Part shown: positions 11,801-22,674 of the stretch, in pieces
How the letters are laid out: every line of letters starts with the position of its first letter
Numbering within the stretch: the first letter of the stretch is position 1
NCBI GenBank assembly: GCA_021014325.1
Contig: CM037460.1
Coordinates: forward strand, 18,023,486 to 18,087,485
Length of the DNA stretch: 64,000 nucleotides
Source: Plazaster borealis
Lineage: Eukaryota; Echinodermata; Asteroidea; Forcipulatida; Labidiasteridae
Direction: 5' to 3'
The notes under the pieces: model-generated
The model's input: only the letters and a program-made list of their open reading frames with translations
Told to the model about the DNA's origin: nothing
The model's database searches: none
Position numbers and translations under genes: made by a program

Positions 11801-14506
11801 AATGTTTGCACCATCAACCATCACAACAATGTCATCTTGTTTACAAAAAATAGACTCTCAACATTCCAGGGTCTATCCCGGAGGGTAAGATACTGTGCAG
11901 TGTTGTAGTCAAGACCTGGAAGTCCGAGACCCGAGGCCGAGGCCTTGACATCCGAGATCAAGACCTTACCTCCGAGACCGAGACCAAGATCAAGACTGAG
12001 ACCATGACACCCCAGACCAAGACCAAGACCAAGGGGGAGACCATGACATTCGAGACCAAGACCGAGACTTTGACATCCGAGATCAAGACCTTACCTCCGA
12101 GACCAAGATCAAGACTGAGACCTTGACATCCGAGACCAAGACCGACGTAAAGCATAAAATTATCAGTTTACTCGTGCAGTCAGCAGTCCAACACTATTCA
12201 GTAACTCAACATCCAAACTGTTGGACTAAGATTATGGTGGTATGCCTGATCTTACGTAAAGCATAAAATAAGTAGTTTACTCGTGCAGTCAACAGTCCAA
12301 CACTATTCAGTAACTCATCACCCAAACTGCTGGACCGAGATTATGGTGGTATGCCTGATCCCATGTAAAGCATAGTCAGTTTACGAGTGCAGTCCTTAGT
12401 CTATACAGAATCACATGCAGTTTGATTTTAAAGGGTTGGGGTAGATAGGGTTAAGGTTTTTGATGTTTATTCCATTGAGCTGTGTACACTTTGTTCAGGC
12501 TCTGTGGTTCTTTTGTAAACATAAGGCATGACACTTGGCCCTTGGAAAAAAGTAGGAACATTTTATTGAGTACAAGGGCTGACCTATGGTATTGGCTTTT
12601 ATAGACTTTTTAGGCTATTTAATAACAGTTTTGTGTATTTATTTCTGAGGGCCAAAAAATCGGAAAAATATCATGCCTGACAGTTATAAGCCACATGCCT
12701 GATGGTTATAAGCCACATTCTATTCTTACATTTCCAACGTAGACGGACCGATTGTCGACTTCTTGCTTGTCTTCCAGAGACAGCGGTACGGCAGACCCTG
12801 GGGGTGGTGGTGAGCTCATGTTCATCTGCTTCTCAACTTCATTCTGCAACTCCTTTAGTTTCTCTGCCTCCTCCTCCATCTCACGCACCCTAGCCTTGAT
12901 TTCCTCAAGTTCCTAAAATAGAGAAAGGAAAACATCCATACCAACATACTGTTCTTTATGTGATGAAATTCTTGAACCCAAGATGAGAAATGAGTAATTT
13001 GAGTTTTGCCGAGTTATTCTGTTTAGGATATACAAAGCCTCATATTTCTTTTTGTATGCATCTAGATGTTGAACAATTTAATTATTATTAAGGGGCCATT
13101 CAGAATGGGTCAAAGAAATATACGTGCACGAGTTGGTGGGAGTATGAGTTGGTCGGAGTACGAGTTGGTCGGAGTATGAGTTGGTCGGAGTACGAGTTGG
13201 TCGGAGTACGAGTTGGTCGGAGTACGAGTTGGTCGGAGTACGAGTTGGTCGGAGTATGAGTTGGTCGGAGTATGAGTTGGTCAGAGTACGAGTTGGTCAG
13301 AGTACGAGTTGGTCAGAGTACGAGTTGGTCAGAGTATGAGTTAGTCAGAGTACGAGTTGGTCAGAGTACGAGTTGGTCAGAGTACGAGTTGGTTTGATTA
13401 CGATTTGGTCAGAGTACGAATTGGTCAGAGTACGAGTTGGTTGGAGTACGAGTTGGTCAGAGTACGAGTTGGTCAGAGTACGAGTTGGTCAGGACAGAGG
13501 TCAGAGTACGAGTTGATCAGAGTACGAGTTGGTCAGAGTACGAGTTGGTCAGAGTACAATGGTTTGATTACGAGTTGGCTAAGTACAAGTTGGTTGAAGT
13601 ATGAGTTGACTCAAATGCATTCTGAATAGCCCACAACTTGCACTAGTACTTTATGTAGGTGCACATATTTTTAGTTTCGGCATTGATCCATTTAGCGTTT
13701 GATCAATATGAAGATTCACACTATGGATTTAAAGGTAGGGTCATAAATGAACTTTGGAAATGATCCCGAAAAGACATTGTGTAGTTTTTATCCAATTTAA
13801 GCCTATTGTTACAAAGATGGTAATGGTTGGTAGTAGTAAGCATCCTGCAAAATTAATTTTCTAGAAATCAACAAATGTCGAAAGATTTGAATCTCCATAC
13901 CAAAGATTGCTTGCAAGTTGTAGGTAGTAGTAGCCTAGGTGACTTTTGGAAATTTCAAGGGTGGGCATCTGTTTGAACACTGCCCCTATATTAATACGAC
14001 CAGAGATGCCGTTGGTACCTGCCGTCACCTCGCTAAACCGTAAACTTTGATGGACTCTATGTTCTTGATGAAAATACCTTATAGTTTTTCGCTAATCCAT
14101 ATTTAAAAGTGTTCCTGTAACAACTAAAGTACAAGTACTAAAATATTTTAAATTGACTTAGTTTAGGCCTATTTCTAACAATACACAATAACGATAGAAT
14201 TAGAGGTAGGGTATCAAATTTACCTTACCTCTAGGCTCTAGTCTATCATTATTTTAGAATAAATTTTAGAGTTGCTCCAACCAACTGACCAACGCAACCA
14301 GACAACCGCATTAAATAATACAATAATTCAAATAATATTAATGATTGTCTAACCAACAAAATACTTACAGCATCTTCTACTCCCGTGTCATCTGCACCTG
14401 GGGATTGCAGAACCAGCCCTGTAGAAGTATCGTGGTCATCATCACCGCCAGCAAGCAGAGCATCTTCAGCCTGGTCGTCAAGATACGAATCTTCCAAATC
14501 CGCCAT
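5809..14506 (-). CDS. PABPN1: PABPN1, nuclear poly(A)-binding protein 1 (complete, six coding exons)
   Basis: Coding exons: 14369-14506, 12730-12912, 11556-11662, 10137-10224, 8040-8185, 5809-5845, all with GT-AG borders and matching phases, giving 232 residues. Order: acidic N-terminus (1-46, [18 protein letters not shown]), coiled-coil helix [20 protein letters not shown] (47-66 onward), one RRM with RNP2 SVYVGN (102-107) and RNP1 KGFAYVEF (142-149), then [16 protein letters not shown] and an Arg/Gly/Tyr-rich tail ending RYSPY. The family binds growing poly(A) tails in the nucleus, stimulates poly(A) polymerase and sets tail length; the coiled coil does the stimulation and the Arg-rich tail serves oligomerisation and nuclear import. 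The human polyalanine and Gly-rich N-terminus is absent, so the protein is shorter than human PABPN1 (306 residues). The start is the only ATG in frame with the acidic domain apart from one 7 codons upstream. Introns hold minisatellites and MITEs. Confidence 0.96.
6335..6612. mobile_element. Family C element in PABPN1 intron 5 (one end missing)
   Basis: Contains tcaattggtcatcgaagttg, the hairpin aaaacttcttgaaagaagtt and the end ccaaacatgtacagtgcctt. It is nearly the same as 48760-49130 and the inverse of 62887-63259. Confidence 0.8.
7010..7110. repeat. T-rich low-complexity tract
   Basis: About 100 bp of almost pure T and pyrimidine runs within PABPN1 intron 5. Confidence 0.8.
7490..7668. 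mobile_element. MITE family W, uninterrupted copy
   Basis: Starts gcagacctggaatttca and ends taattccaggcctggt, inverted ends. The core is ttccattggaaaatcttaaa then caaggccaagaccaggggca, and ggccatggcctccgtgg. This copy shows the empty site for the insertions at 19274 and 34137. Confidence 0.75.
8538..8788. mobile_element. MITE family H, full length
   Basis: gggcccaatttcatggctct then gcttaccgtaag at the left; ggcggtaagcagagccatca then aattgggcccc at the right. About 250 bp. The outermost 13 bp equal the termini of family A, so the two share the outer inverted repeat. The reading frame inside is not a gene. Confidence 0.8.
8970..9796. mobile_element. mariner/pogo-like MITE interrupted by a SINE complex
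   Basis: tacagtcaacccttgttata at the left (flanked by ggta) and gagagttgactgtat at the right are inverted. The left part has three phrases of the form cttataaagagg. Between the arms, 9115-9750 is a later insertion (see SINE entry). The TACAGT-type terminus next to a TA is usual for the mariner/pogo superfamily; that assignment is inference. Confidence 0.6.
9115..9750. mobile_element. tRNA-derived SINE, inverted dimer with 12-bp target-site duplication
   Basis: The direct repeat cattataaagaa lies at 9103-9114 and 9751-9762. The left unit is on the - strand, followed by a 3'-part fragment to 9466, then a full unit on the + strand to about 9735. Each unit carries a tRNA-like module with A box (ggtggtctagttggtaagac) and B box (gggttcgaatccc). 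The two arms are almost identical over about 240 bp, so the event looks recent. No anticodon-arm fold of a working tRNA is apparent. Confidence 0.85.
10822..11413. mobile_element. MITE family A copy split by family B
   Basis: Left part ctcagtttcatagcactgct to gcaatatattctgctcaa, right part gcagagctatgaaattggcc (11394-11413). The interruption 10998-11392 is a complete family B element. In PABPN1 intron 3. Confidence 0.8.
10998..11392. mobile_element. MITE family B, nested in family A
   Basis: Starts agggtaagtatacctttgg and ends accaaatgtataccttccct, inverted. Core ccgaaaatccggagcggtta then cacaggaagaataatcc and the inverted phrase cgtttctcagattcaaat. Copies at 16313, 27027, 46597 and 47986. 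Confidence 0.8.
11900..12150. repeat. Degenerate tandem repeat (gagaccaagacc type)
   Basis: A purine-rich array built on gagaccaagaccaagatcaa, with a higher-order unit of about 120 bp (cttgacatccgagatcaaga recurs at 11944 and 12069). In PABPN1 intron 2. Confidence 0.85.
12150..12420. repeat. Tandem repeat, unit about 110-120 bp, array 1
   Basis: gtaaagcataaaat... then agtttactcgtgcagtc, agtaactcaacatccaaact and attatggtggtatgcctgat, two full units and a partial third. A diverged array of the same unit is at 54770-55000. Confidence 0.85.
13130..13610. repeat. 16-bp minisatellite in PABPN1 intron 1
   Basis: About 30 units of agtacgagttggtcrg. The left half favours ...tcgg and the right half ...tcag, so variant units are clustered. 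A 1-bp off-multiple insertion (aggacagaggtcagag) sits near 13490. The reading frame through it (VRVGQSTSW repeats) is a repeat artefact. Confidence 0.95.
13725..14232. mobile_element. Inverted-ended repeat, tttaaaggtagggtcat family
   Basis: Left ttaaaggtagggtcataaat; right agaggtagggtatcaaattt. The block caaagatggtaatggttggt then agcatcctgcaaaattaatt recurs at 18170-18240, and accgctgtcacctcgctaaa-type phrases recur at 18365, 18600, 30205 and 61640. Confidence 0.6.
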
Positions 14507-14759
14507 CTTTAAACTTAAAACAGACAATACCGTAAAATACTTAAAATGTATTCGTACAGTTTTGCACTTTTCATAATTTTATAAGACTGAAATTTTTTCT
14601 TGATATAATCTTCAAATTCTTATATTTATAAATATGTTACAATTATGGCAAACTTACCTTAAATTGTTATGATGCTACTTGATTGAAAACAAGTAAACTA
14701 TTCCCTATCGGCCGGTCGTTCTAAGCTTATAATTAATCTGCATTGTTGACAAGCTCAAG

Positions 14760-14770
14760 AGAGGGCGCTA
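14760..14770. promoter_or_regulatory. agagggcgcta motif upstream of PABPN1
   Basis: The 11-bp word agagggcgcta lies 254 bp before the PABPN1 ATG. The same word lies 155 bp before the PSMD7 ATG and at 39754. A promoter role is inference; see the finding on this motif. Confidence 0.3.
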
Positions 14771-15059
14771 TGCTCTGAATGGAGATCACTCCCTGTGCTA
14801 GAAAAAAAAAGCTAACCTCACCTGGCTGCGTCGACAGTTTTTTTCCCTAACATTAAAATATACCACCTTTCCTTCCTCATGGAGGTTTTCCTTCCTCCAT
14901 GCTCCATGCACCTATCAACCTCATTCGAGGTAGAAATATCTCTGTTCTACAAAACTATTAAAACTAAAACATAGTAAATCCAAGCTCAAACACATCAAGG
15001 GAAATCAGACCACTTGATCGAGGATAAGTTTGGCTTGGTGTTTCCAATTCCCTGATTTT

Positions 15060-15445
15060 CACCTCTCTGGACCTTGGTTCGAATCCCACTTTAGACTGAT
15101 CGGATTGTCACCTCTGTGGACCCCAGTTCAAATCCCACTTTGGACTGGTTAGATTTTCACCTCTGTGGACCCCGGATTCAAATCCCACTTTAGACTGATC
15201 GGATTGTCACCTCTGTGGACCCCAGTTCAAATCCCACTTTGGACTGGTTGAATTTTCACCTCTGTGGACCCTGGTTCGATTCCCACTTGGGACCGATTGG
15301 ATTTTCACCTCTGTGGACCCTGATTCAGATCCAACTATGGACTGGTCATTTCACCTCTGTGGACCCCAGTTCGAATCCCACTTGGGATGGTCGGATTTTC
15401 ACCTCTGTGGACCCTGGTTCGAATCCCACTTTGGACTGGTCGTCC
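15060..15445. repeat. 49-bp tandem array derived from a SINE B-box segment
   Basis: Eight units start at cacctctgtgg: 15060, 15109, 15158, 15208, 15257, 15306, 15352 and 15400 (spacing 46-50). Each unit contains ggttcgaatcccactt or a variant, the pol III B box of a tRNA-like SINE. The array runs into cacgtggattgggtttttaa and ttttccctagtcggagtttt, the same SINE tail as at 63351-63380 and 63590. Confidence 0.9.
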
Positions 15446-15823
15446 TGCACGTGGATTGGGTTTTTAATCCCTAGCTGAGTTTTCCCTAGTCGGAGTTTTC
15501 TCCCCACAAACAATAACAAACTAAATAAGTAATATCATTAACTATAATTTCTCAACACGAGCTTTACATGTCTACGTAGTCATGTCCAAGTCAGACCATA
15601 AAAGAAATGCACACAACATCATGACAGCATTATTTCCCTTTTCACTTGATTTTTTAATTTATATATACATATACTTTTTTTAAGAGATAATTATTTTACA
15701 TTATTAAAAAATTCTGGGTTTCAGCAAATATCATCCGTGTACTGTGGTTGGGGTACATTCATAAATCAAGCAGGCCTCTTCGCCACAACAAAGTAAATAT
15801 AATACTTATAGGCCTACAGGCCA

Positions 15824-16015
15824 GGGCCCAATTTCATAGAGCTGCTTAAGCAGAAAATATTGCTTAACAATTTTCTGCTCAGCAGAAATAAGCAGGATAC
15901 CAGTCACAGATTGTACATGTAACATAGTAGTTTGGCTGGTAACCTTATTCTGGTAAGCATAATTTTGTTGTGCTTTAGCTACTTTTTGTGCTTAAGCAGC
16001 TCTATGAAACTGGGC
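15824..16015. mobile_element. MITE family A copy, full length
   Basis: gggcccaatttcatagagct...agcagctctatgaaactggg with the standard core gtttggctggtaaccttatt. Confidence 0.85.
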
Positions 16016-16019
16016 TAAG

Positions 16020-16145
16020 GTCTGAAATGGCAGGTAAGGCTACGGCTAGATCACTTAATCAACATAGTGTTGAAGCATATAGACTGCCCTTCACAACAGC
16101 CCAGCAGCCATAGCCACAGCCACCCAATTCAGACATGCCCTTAAC
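16020..16145. mobile_element. MITE family I copy
   Basis: Right end cagccatagccacagccacc then caattcagacatgcccttaa; left end ggtctgaaatggcaggtaag is degraded. Directly abuts the family A copy at 15824. Confidence 0.55.
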
Positions 16146-16312
16146 TTACAAGTACTCGGGGCTAAAGGTGCTACAACAAGGCACTCTCACTGAATAATTC
16201 AGTACATCAAGTTCTTGACTTCATGAAAAACTTGTGGCTCAAATTATGGAAGCCAAACACTGAATAATTACAAAGTTCAAACCAGTGAATTATTTATGTC
16301 TGAAATAACTGT

Positions 16313-16709
16313 TTAAAGGGTCTGTATAGGTTTGGTAAAGACTCTGAAAATTAATGGCAATAAAAACTTACTTGGTAAGAAGTGCAGCAGCTTTGGATAG
16401 TATAATGCATTTTGAGAATGTTTTCACTTGAAGTACTGCGGTTATGGAAAAAGATATCACTTTTTATCCCCCAAAAATTTAAATCTGAGAAGCATTACTG
16501 CAGTAACGTTTCTCAGATTGTGTATTCCAATTGCAGATAATTCTTCCTGCGTGGACATAACCGCTCCAGATTTTCGGCAATATCTAAAAAACGCTACCAC
16601 CTTTTGAAATGAAATTTTCACAGGTTAGTTTTATGGTATATAATTACAACTATATAGGATTGAAACAAACAGTGCGTTCCAATTACCAAACATATACAAT
16701 CCATTTAAA
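16313..16709. mobile_element. MITE family B copy
   Basis: aaagggtctgtataggtttg...caaacatatacaatccattt, with the internal inverted pair gagaagcattactgcagtaa / cgtttctcagattgtgtatt. About 395 bp. Confidence 0.85.
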
Positions 16710-17495
16710 GTCAAGGAAATGACATTTGAAGACCCCACATGAACCATTGATTATTATAATTGTCGTAATCAAAATAAGCCAGATAACATGCCCCAAATCC
16801 CTGAGCAAACATAGACAACTTTTTCTTTGTTTTTCACTAAAACATGATCATCACCCAAATTTGATGACATTTTCACAGGTTTGAAGAATTGTTTAATCAT
16901 TGACAACATGCATAAAATCAGATGTCATTTCATTTCATTTCAAGACATTTATTTTCCACTCAAACAGAGAATCATCATAACAATAGCAAAGAACAGTAAG
17001 AGGATAATTGGAAATGGCGGCACAGCCAGAAAAGCCCAAGCTCGTGGTAGGTATGCCCTGACAAACAAAAACATAAATGGGCTAACATTAACAAGTACAG
17101 TGTGAGTAGGTTCGATATTTAACTGAGACAGAATATACTCTTTGTGAACTAAAGTGGTTACAGAGGGATGCAACTTATATTTGACAAATCTCTAGTTTGG
17201 AAGATGCAGTGTTTCAGGCAGCCAAGATAACTGTACACGTACTTGGTTTGCTATGATCCTTTGCAGAGAACAAACTCTACACACGATACAGTTCTGCAGT
17301 AAGAAGTTGAGGCACTGAATCAGAAAGGGACATTTTTACCTTGAGAGCAACTTGAAAAATAAAACCAGTGATAAAACATATCTACAATAAGTATCATACT
17401 CCAATTTAGAAAATAAATGAAAGAATTAAAACGATTTACGTTATTGAAGCCACGTAATATTATAATTATAATTTGTGGTTAAAAAAAGACAAATT

Positions 17496-17562
17496 GACTA
17501 GAGCGGGATTTGAACCAACGACCTCCAACTGCTTTACCAACTGAGCTATCTAGCCCTATGTT
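17496..17562 (-). mobile_element. tRNA-like SINE fragment
   Basis: On the - strand: A-box like tagatagctcagttggtaaa, B box ggttcaaatcccgct, closing stem gggctag/ctagtc-like. The anticodon arm is nearly missing (about 10 bp between the two boxes), so it is not a working tRNA. Confidence 0.6.
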
Positions 17563-18102
17563 GGCAGTCTCCCTATTTTGTCAAAATTTTTGTTCTGATC
17601 AGTCAGTTTCCCTTGTGGTTTACAACTTGAAATAATATATTAATAACATCGATAATAAGGCTGTGCTGTCTTGCACTATCCCATATCAGCAAGCATGTGC
17701 ACCGAGGCTCACGCGCACACAGTAGCCTACACTGATTTGTGCGTTATCCCAACTGCCCGCAAGTCAATGCACCGAGTCATCTGTCAGGATGATACATACG
17801 TGTGGTGTCATCCTGGCAGACTCCTCGCATGGACTCACTGATTGTCTGGACAGACTCCTTGGGCTTGAAAAAAAACACCACAAGGACATCCTTGCAGTAA
17901 AGGCTACACTTCTATCTGTATTTTGGGTTTGCAAATGAGTAAATAACATATTCAGAAAATAGTAAATTTGTATTGCATACGTTAGCAAACTTGTTAAAAC
18001 AATATCGATATTAATTACAGCCTTATACAGATCAACTTATTAGATTAACTAATTAGAAAGACAAAAGGTGTCAACATCATTATATATTAAGTTTCTATAG
18101 TT

Positions 18103-18768
18103 TAAAGGTAGGGTCATACTTCGATAATCTCCCAAACCCCTCCCCTCTCCACCCACAACATTGTACAATTTTTATCCCAAAGCCTACTTGTTACAAACAT
18201 GGTAATGGTAGCATCCTGCAAAATTATTTCATCTGAAATGCCCCAGTTGATTAGAAATCAATAAAAGTATGTTGACAAGTTTTGAATCTTCATAGATCGC
18301 CTTCTGGGGACTTTCAGAGATCAAATTTCCATGGTTTTCGTTTGTGAATGCTGCGGTCAGAGAAGTGGTTGGTACCCGCTGTCACCTAGTCCTGATTGGC
18401 GACGTTCATTTTGTTAATGTAAGTCGCCGATATTGCAACACAAAGTACTGGAGAAGAGATATCTGTATCACACAAACATCTGGCTCAAAACGATCCAGAT
18501 TCCTAGACTTGCCCAGTCCCTCCGAGCCAACCTCTGAGCCAGTCGATGTTGCGCCCTCTACCAGTGACTAATACAAAAAACAGCGTCGCCAATCAAGACC
18601 AGCTGTCACCTCGCTAAACATGACAGTTTTTTGCTGTTTTCTCAGAAAGTAGATACTGTTTCAGCTGAAAATTTCACAGGTGACTTTTATTGTATCTTTA
18701 TTGATAATTTGGTCTAAAATCAGCATTACGTAGACAGAAAAACCCAATCTATGACCCTACATTTAAGC
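18103..18768. mobile_element. Inverted-ended repeat, tttaaaggtagggtcat family (long copy)
   Basis: Left ttaaaggtagggtcatactt; right caatctatgaccctacattt (inverted). The core repeats tggttggtacccgctgtcac (18368) and cagctgtcacctcgctaaac (18600). Between them sits an unrelated block with atattgcaacacaaagtact and gcgccctctaccagtgact. Related copies at 13725 and 29945. Confidence 0.65.
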
Positions 18769-19139
18769 ACTAAATAAATCAATATTTACAAGTTACAAAA
18801 AAAAAAAAAAAACAAGAGAAAGCATGAGCAGTTGCTACAGCACCAACGTAATCACCATGGTTACCCTTGGGTCAAAGAATTTTGAAATTACGTAAGTCTT
18901 TTCAAGTAGAACATTTTGAACTAAAATTCAAAACTTTGAGAAGATTCAAGTTCCCTCCATACATGATAGCCTGACCAACACCCTAATTCAAGTAAAAGCC
19001 AATTTTAATAACTTTGATGATGTCCTCTTATTTTGCAAAGCATGATTAATTGCTACTAAAATTAGAATTAATCTAATGACAATGAATAAATTGTATAATA
19101 CAAGATCGGGTTATGATGGAAAAACAAAATAATTTTTAC

Positions 19140-19510
19140 AAATCTAACTGCTATTTTTTCCAGGCCTTGAGGAGGGCAATGCCGTTTCCATTTTTTTTTC
19201 AAAGGGCGCTTCCACTGGAAAATTTTAAAGTCAATGGGAAAAAATATTGGAAGGGGCACAGGGTCAAGACCATGGTCCAATTTTAATAAACTGCTTTTAA
19301 AGCACAAAATGTAGCTAAGCACAAAACAATCAGAACAAGGTTACCGGCCAAAATACCATATCACATGTACCACCTGTGACTGGTTTCCTGCTAGGTTTTG
19401 CTTGATAGCCGAAAATTGTTAAGCAAAATCTTCTGCTTACGCAGCTCTATTAAATTGGGTCATTTGCAACAGGAGCCATGTGGCTTCCTTGTAATTCTAG
19501 GCCTGCTTGA
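19140..19510. mobile_element. MITE family W copy interrupted by family A
   Basis: Left part gggcaatgccgtttccattt to gggtcaagaccatgg, right part catttgcaacaggagccatg to taattctaggcctg. The break falls at the position where the copy at 34040 is also broken. Confidence 0.75.
19274..19460. mobile_element. MITE family A copy inside family W
   Basis: ggtccaattttaataaactg...gcagctctattaaattgggt, core aggttaccggccaaaatacc. About 187 bp. Confidence 0.8.
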
Positions 19511-19971
19511 TGTCTTCATGATACCTTCTTGAAAACTCGACCAAGAAATCTGGTTAATTTTCACAGTTTGATTGCAAGGTGTGTGGGTGTTTATTGAAAA
19601 ATAGAGAATTGGAAAGAATACTCTTCCAAAAACCAATACGGCATCATACTTTTTCCGCAATATAACTTGTGAAAGTAGAAAGCACTTTTAATTAAATGAC
19701 CTAAAGGCATAAAAAGCCGCCAACAACAAAAACTACTTCTGCAATGAAAGAAAAACAAAACAAATTTTTTTAGAGCGGGTGGGAAGAATTTGTTTTCCCT
19801 AAACAAATAAAAATCATCAACAGTTATTTACCCCAATTAAATGAAACACAATTATATATATTTGAATAATTGAACACAAAGAAAGTGCATTAAGCAGTAA
19901 TACAAATAATTAAAAATATACAAAAACAAATAAAAAATCCCATGCAACCCAAGTGTACACCCATAGAGCTG

Positions 19972-20095
19972 GGCCAAATGTCGTGGCTCTGCTTACAGCC
20001 GTAACTCTGCGCTTTTGGAGCCTTCTAAAGCACGTAGATCTATGGGCAGTAAGCGCAGAATTCCGCGGTAAGCAGAGCCATAAAAATTGGAACCT
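19972..20095. mobile_element. MITE family H, short copy
   Basis: ctgggccaaatgtcgtggct then ctgcttacagccgtaa; right end ccgcggtaagcagagccata then aaaattgg. Deleted internally relative to 8538-8788. Confidence 0.7.
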
Positions 20096-20106
20096 GCTAA
20101 GCTTAC

Positions 20107-20485
20107 TTAAAGGGTGTGCATAACATTGGTAAGAGTAAAAATATTATTGTTCACAGATTTGCACCCCACTCACATGGTATAAAGATGGTGGTGGGAAACT
20201 CCCTTGAGAAATGAGTAAGTTCAATAGTCCAAAGCTCAATGTTTGAAAACAGTGAAAACATTGAAGGTTTTTTCCCACTTTTTTCTTGTGACTCCAATGA
20301 CCGATTGAGCTTAAACTTTCACAGGTTTGTTATTTCATGTATATGTTGGGTCACATCAAGCGTGGATACTGCTCTTGAACAATTACCAATGATACACATG
20401 TGCTTTTTAAAAGCAATGCAAATTCTCGCTTAGCAGATTGGTGATTTATATACTGTCGCTGGCTGGCCCTACAGACCCTTTAAGC
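20107..20485. mobile_element. Repeat with accacattggtaa-type termini, copy 1
   Basis: aaagggtgtgcataacattg, catggtataaagatggtggt and the end caggtttgttatttcatgta then tatgttgggtcacatcaa. The same blocks occur at 40360-40560 and 40565-41035. Confidence 0.65.
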
Positions 20486-21502
20486 AAAACATTTATATAC
20501 AATTTAAGCTTTCATTAATTGCAAAATTCAACCATGTGAATAGTGAAAGCCAAACCCAAGCATTAATGAATAGGCGTGGATGGGAGAAGATCTTTTACGG
20601 AAACAAACGATCATTACAATTTGTTATATTCAATATAAATCATCACAAAACCTTATTTTCAAAGAGAGTCAAAAAAATTGACATTGTGGGAAGAAGCTTC
20701 AGGTAAATTTTAAGTAATTTTCTTATATGTGTGACTATGTTTTGAAACGGTAATGCTATTGCATCTGTTTTAAGGTATCAGGGTAAACAAAAAACCCATG
20801 GACGCACTGAATGCTGAATACAAAACAATGACAATGTAAAAATGTACAATATATTGCTAGTGACTAGCTAGTCTCCACCAACAGAGGGCTACAGTGCGCT
20901 TCAACCAAAGAAATAGAACTAGATAGCTGTTTGTGTAGTTACCTGTGTGCATCTGCTCTGAGGCAATTAATGCGTGCTGCCATTTTTTATAGCTGTTTGG
21001 TAAATTTCAGGTTTCACATAGGGGCATGTTTTGGCAACCACTACCAGTGACGAGTTTCTGACGTAAAACTCACCGACCAAAACAATTTTTGAGAGCTACG
21101 CCACAACGGGCCAATAACCATAAACAATTCATGGCAAAGGTACATCTCTTGAAAATTCATGTTCTCAAAATATACAGCTGTCATTTTATTTATATGTTAT
21201 GGAACTTCGTCTTGGTCATTTTATCAACAATATTAAATTTGTATGCTTCATCAAGTTTTGTTCATCTTTAAAAGAATTCCATTGACATTTTTCGATGGTT
21301 TTTATGATCTGCCATCTTGACGCCAAGCCTCACCGAGCCAACAACTCGGTTGCGGTTTGGTCGCAACAGCTGCAACCCTGCAGTTGAACCTAACATGCAA
21401 AAACGCTTCACCAATGACCCATGTACTAACATACTTCTGGTCGGGGTCGCCAAACTGCACTCCTAGTTGATCTGGTTAATTTTTGTGACATGTCACATGG
21501 TA

Positions 21503-22207
21503 TAGACTGTGCAAGTCTCGCGCATATCGGAACGAGAAAACACGTCAAACGAAGAACATTTTTTTCTCTGAAATAAAATGTTTGTTTAAAAATTATATTC
21601 AATGATGCAATCTGAACAACAAAAATACTCATCACCTGTTTATAAAATCAATTTTAGTGTTTATAATAAATACACAAATAATTTGTTAATTATTATTGAA
21701 GCAAAATTAAAGAGCTGGGACAAGGGTGCTTACTGATCTTAACTTTTCAGAAATCACTTTCGTGGATTCACGATGGTCACACGGGCGTAAAATTAACGCT
21801 TGACGCAGTTTGTGGGGGACGCTGACGCCTCAACAACCATAGACTGCTATAAAAAGGCTTTGCGTTGCAATTACAGCATCTGGCGATTATCCTCGCGCAT
21901 CCAAAACAAGCGTTTACATAAGTTTTGTGATCGGAGGTGAGCACAAAATTCTTATTTTTTTCAGCAACCGGAAGCTGAGGTCAAGTTTAATTATCGGGTT
22001 TTCTTCGTTATATTGTTGAATTGATTTTACTTTCATATTTTTTATCACTAATTATTACATTCCCAACAACATATATATTTTTCTTGGTCATAAACCACGT
22101 TAAACTAAAATTATTGACATAACAAAATCTTGCCCACGTAAATCCCCATATGGTTGGGACCACAATGGTCCCGGAAGTTCAAATATGCGCGAGACTTGCA
22201 CAGTCTA
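21503..22207. mobile_element. DNA-transposon-like element, family E copy 1 (705 bp)
   Basis: Inverted termini tagactgtgcaagtctcgcg (21503) and cgcgagacttgcacagtcta (22188-22207). Internal blocks include cacgtcaaacgaagaacatt, ggcgtaaaattaacgcttga and gcatctggcgattatcctcg. A second copy is at 28554-29242. No transposase frame, so non-autonomous. Confidence 0.9.
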
Positions 22208-22674
22208 TTAACACTCCATGACAATAGCTGACATAGAGGGCCTGCATACCAGACACAGACGACAATTGAGCTCAGCATTCTCCGTGTTCTATTTCTATAG
22301 TTTCGCTAACATGTAGAAAATCAGCAAGTCATCATCATTATACATGCGTCTCAACATTTCCTACTCATTCTTTTAAGAATTTAAAAAGTGCATGATTCAA
22401 GCAAACCATTTTTTAAAATGAAAATGGGGGTTGTCTCTTATTCTATTTGTTATTTTTTATTTTTCCAAATACTAAAAATCACAAAACCTATTCACGATGA
22501 GTTGCATATATAAATTTCATAAAAACCTTTTGAGTTGGTCATCAGAAAGTATTGCCGTCATTCCAAACGTTAATTTCTACCGTAAAACAGGTCAAAATTA
22601 TTAATAGGTTGTACTTGAGAACGACAAACCGTTTAAAAAAATAATTATGTGAGAGAAAGATTAAAAAAAGCAAC

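Noticed and set aside
13357..13629. 90-codon frame VRVGQSTSW repeats
   Set aside because: It is the translation of the 16-bp minisatellite, which is also open in other frames; it sits in a PABPN1 intron.
15215..15478. 87-codon frame DPSSNPTLDW repeats
   Set aside because: Translation of the 49-bp SINE-derived array.
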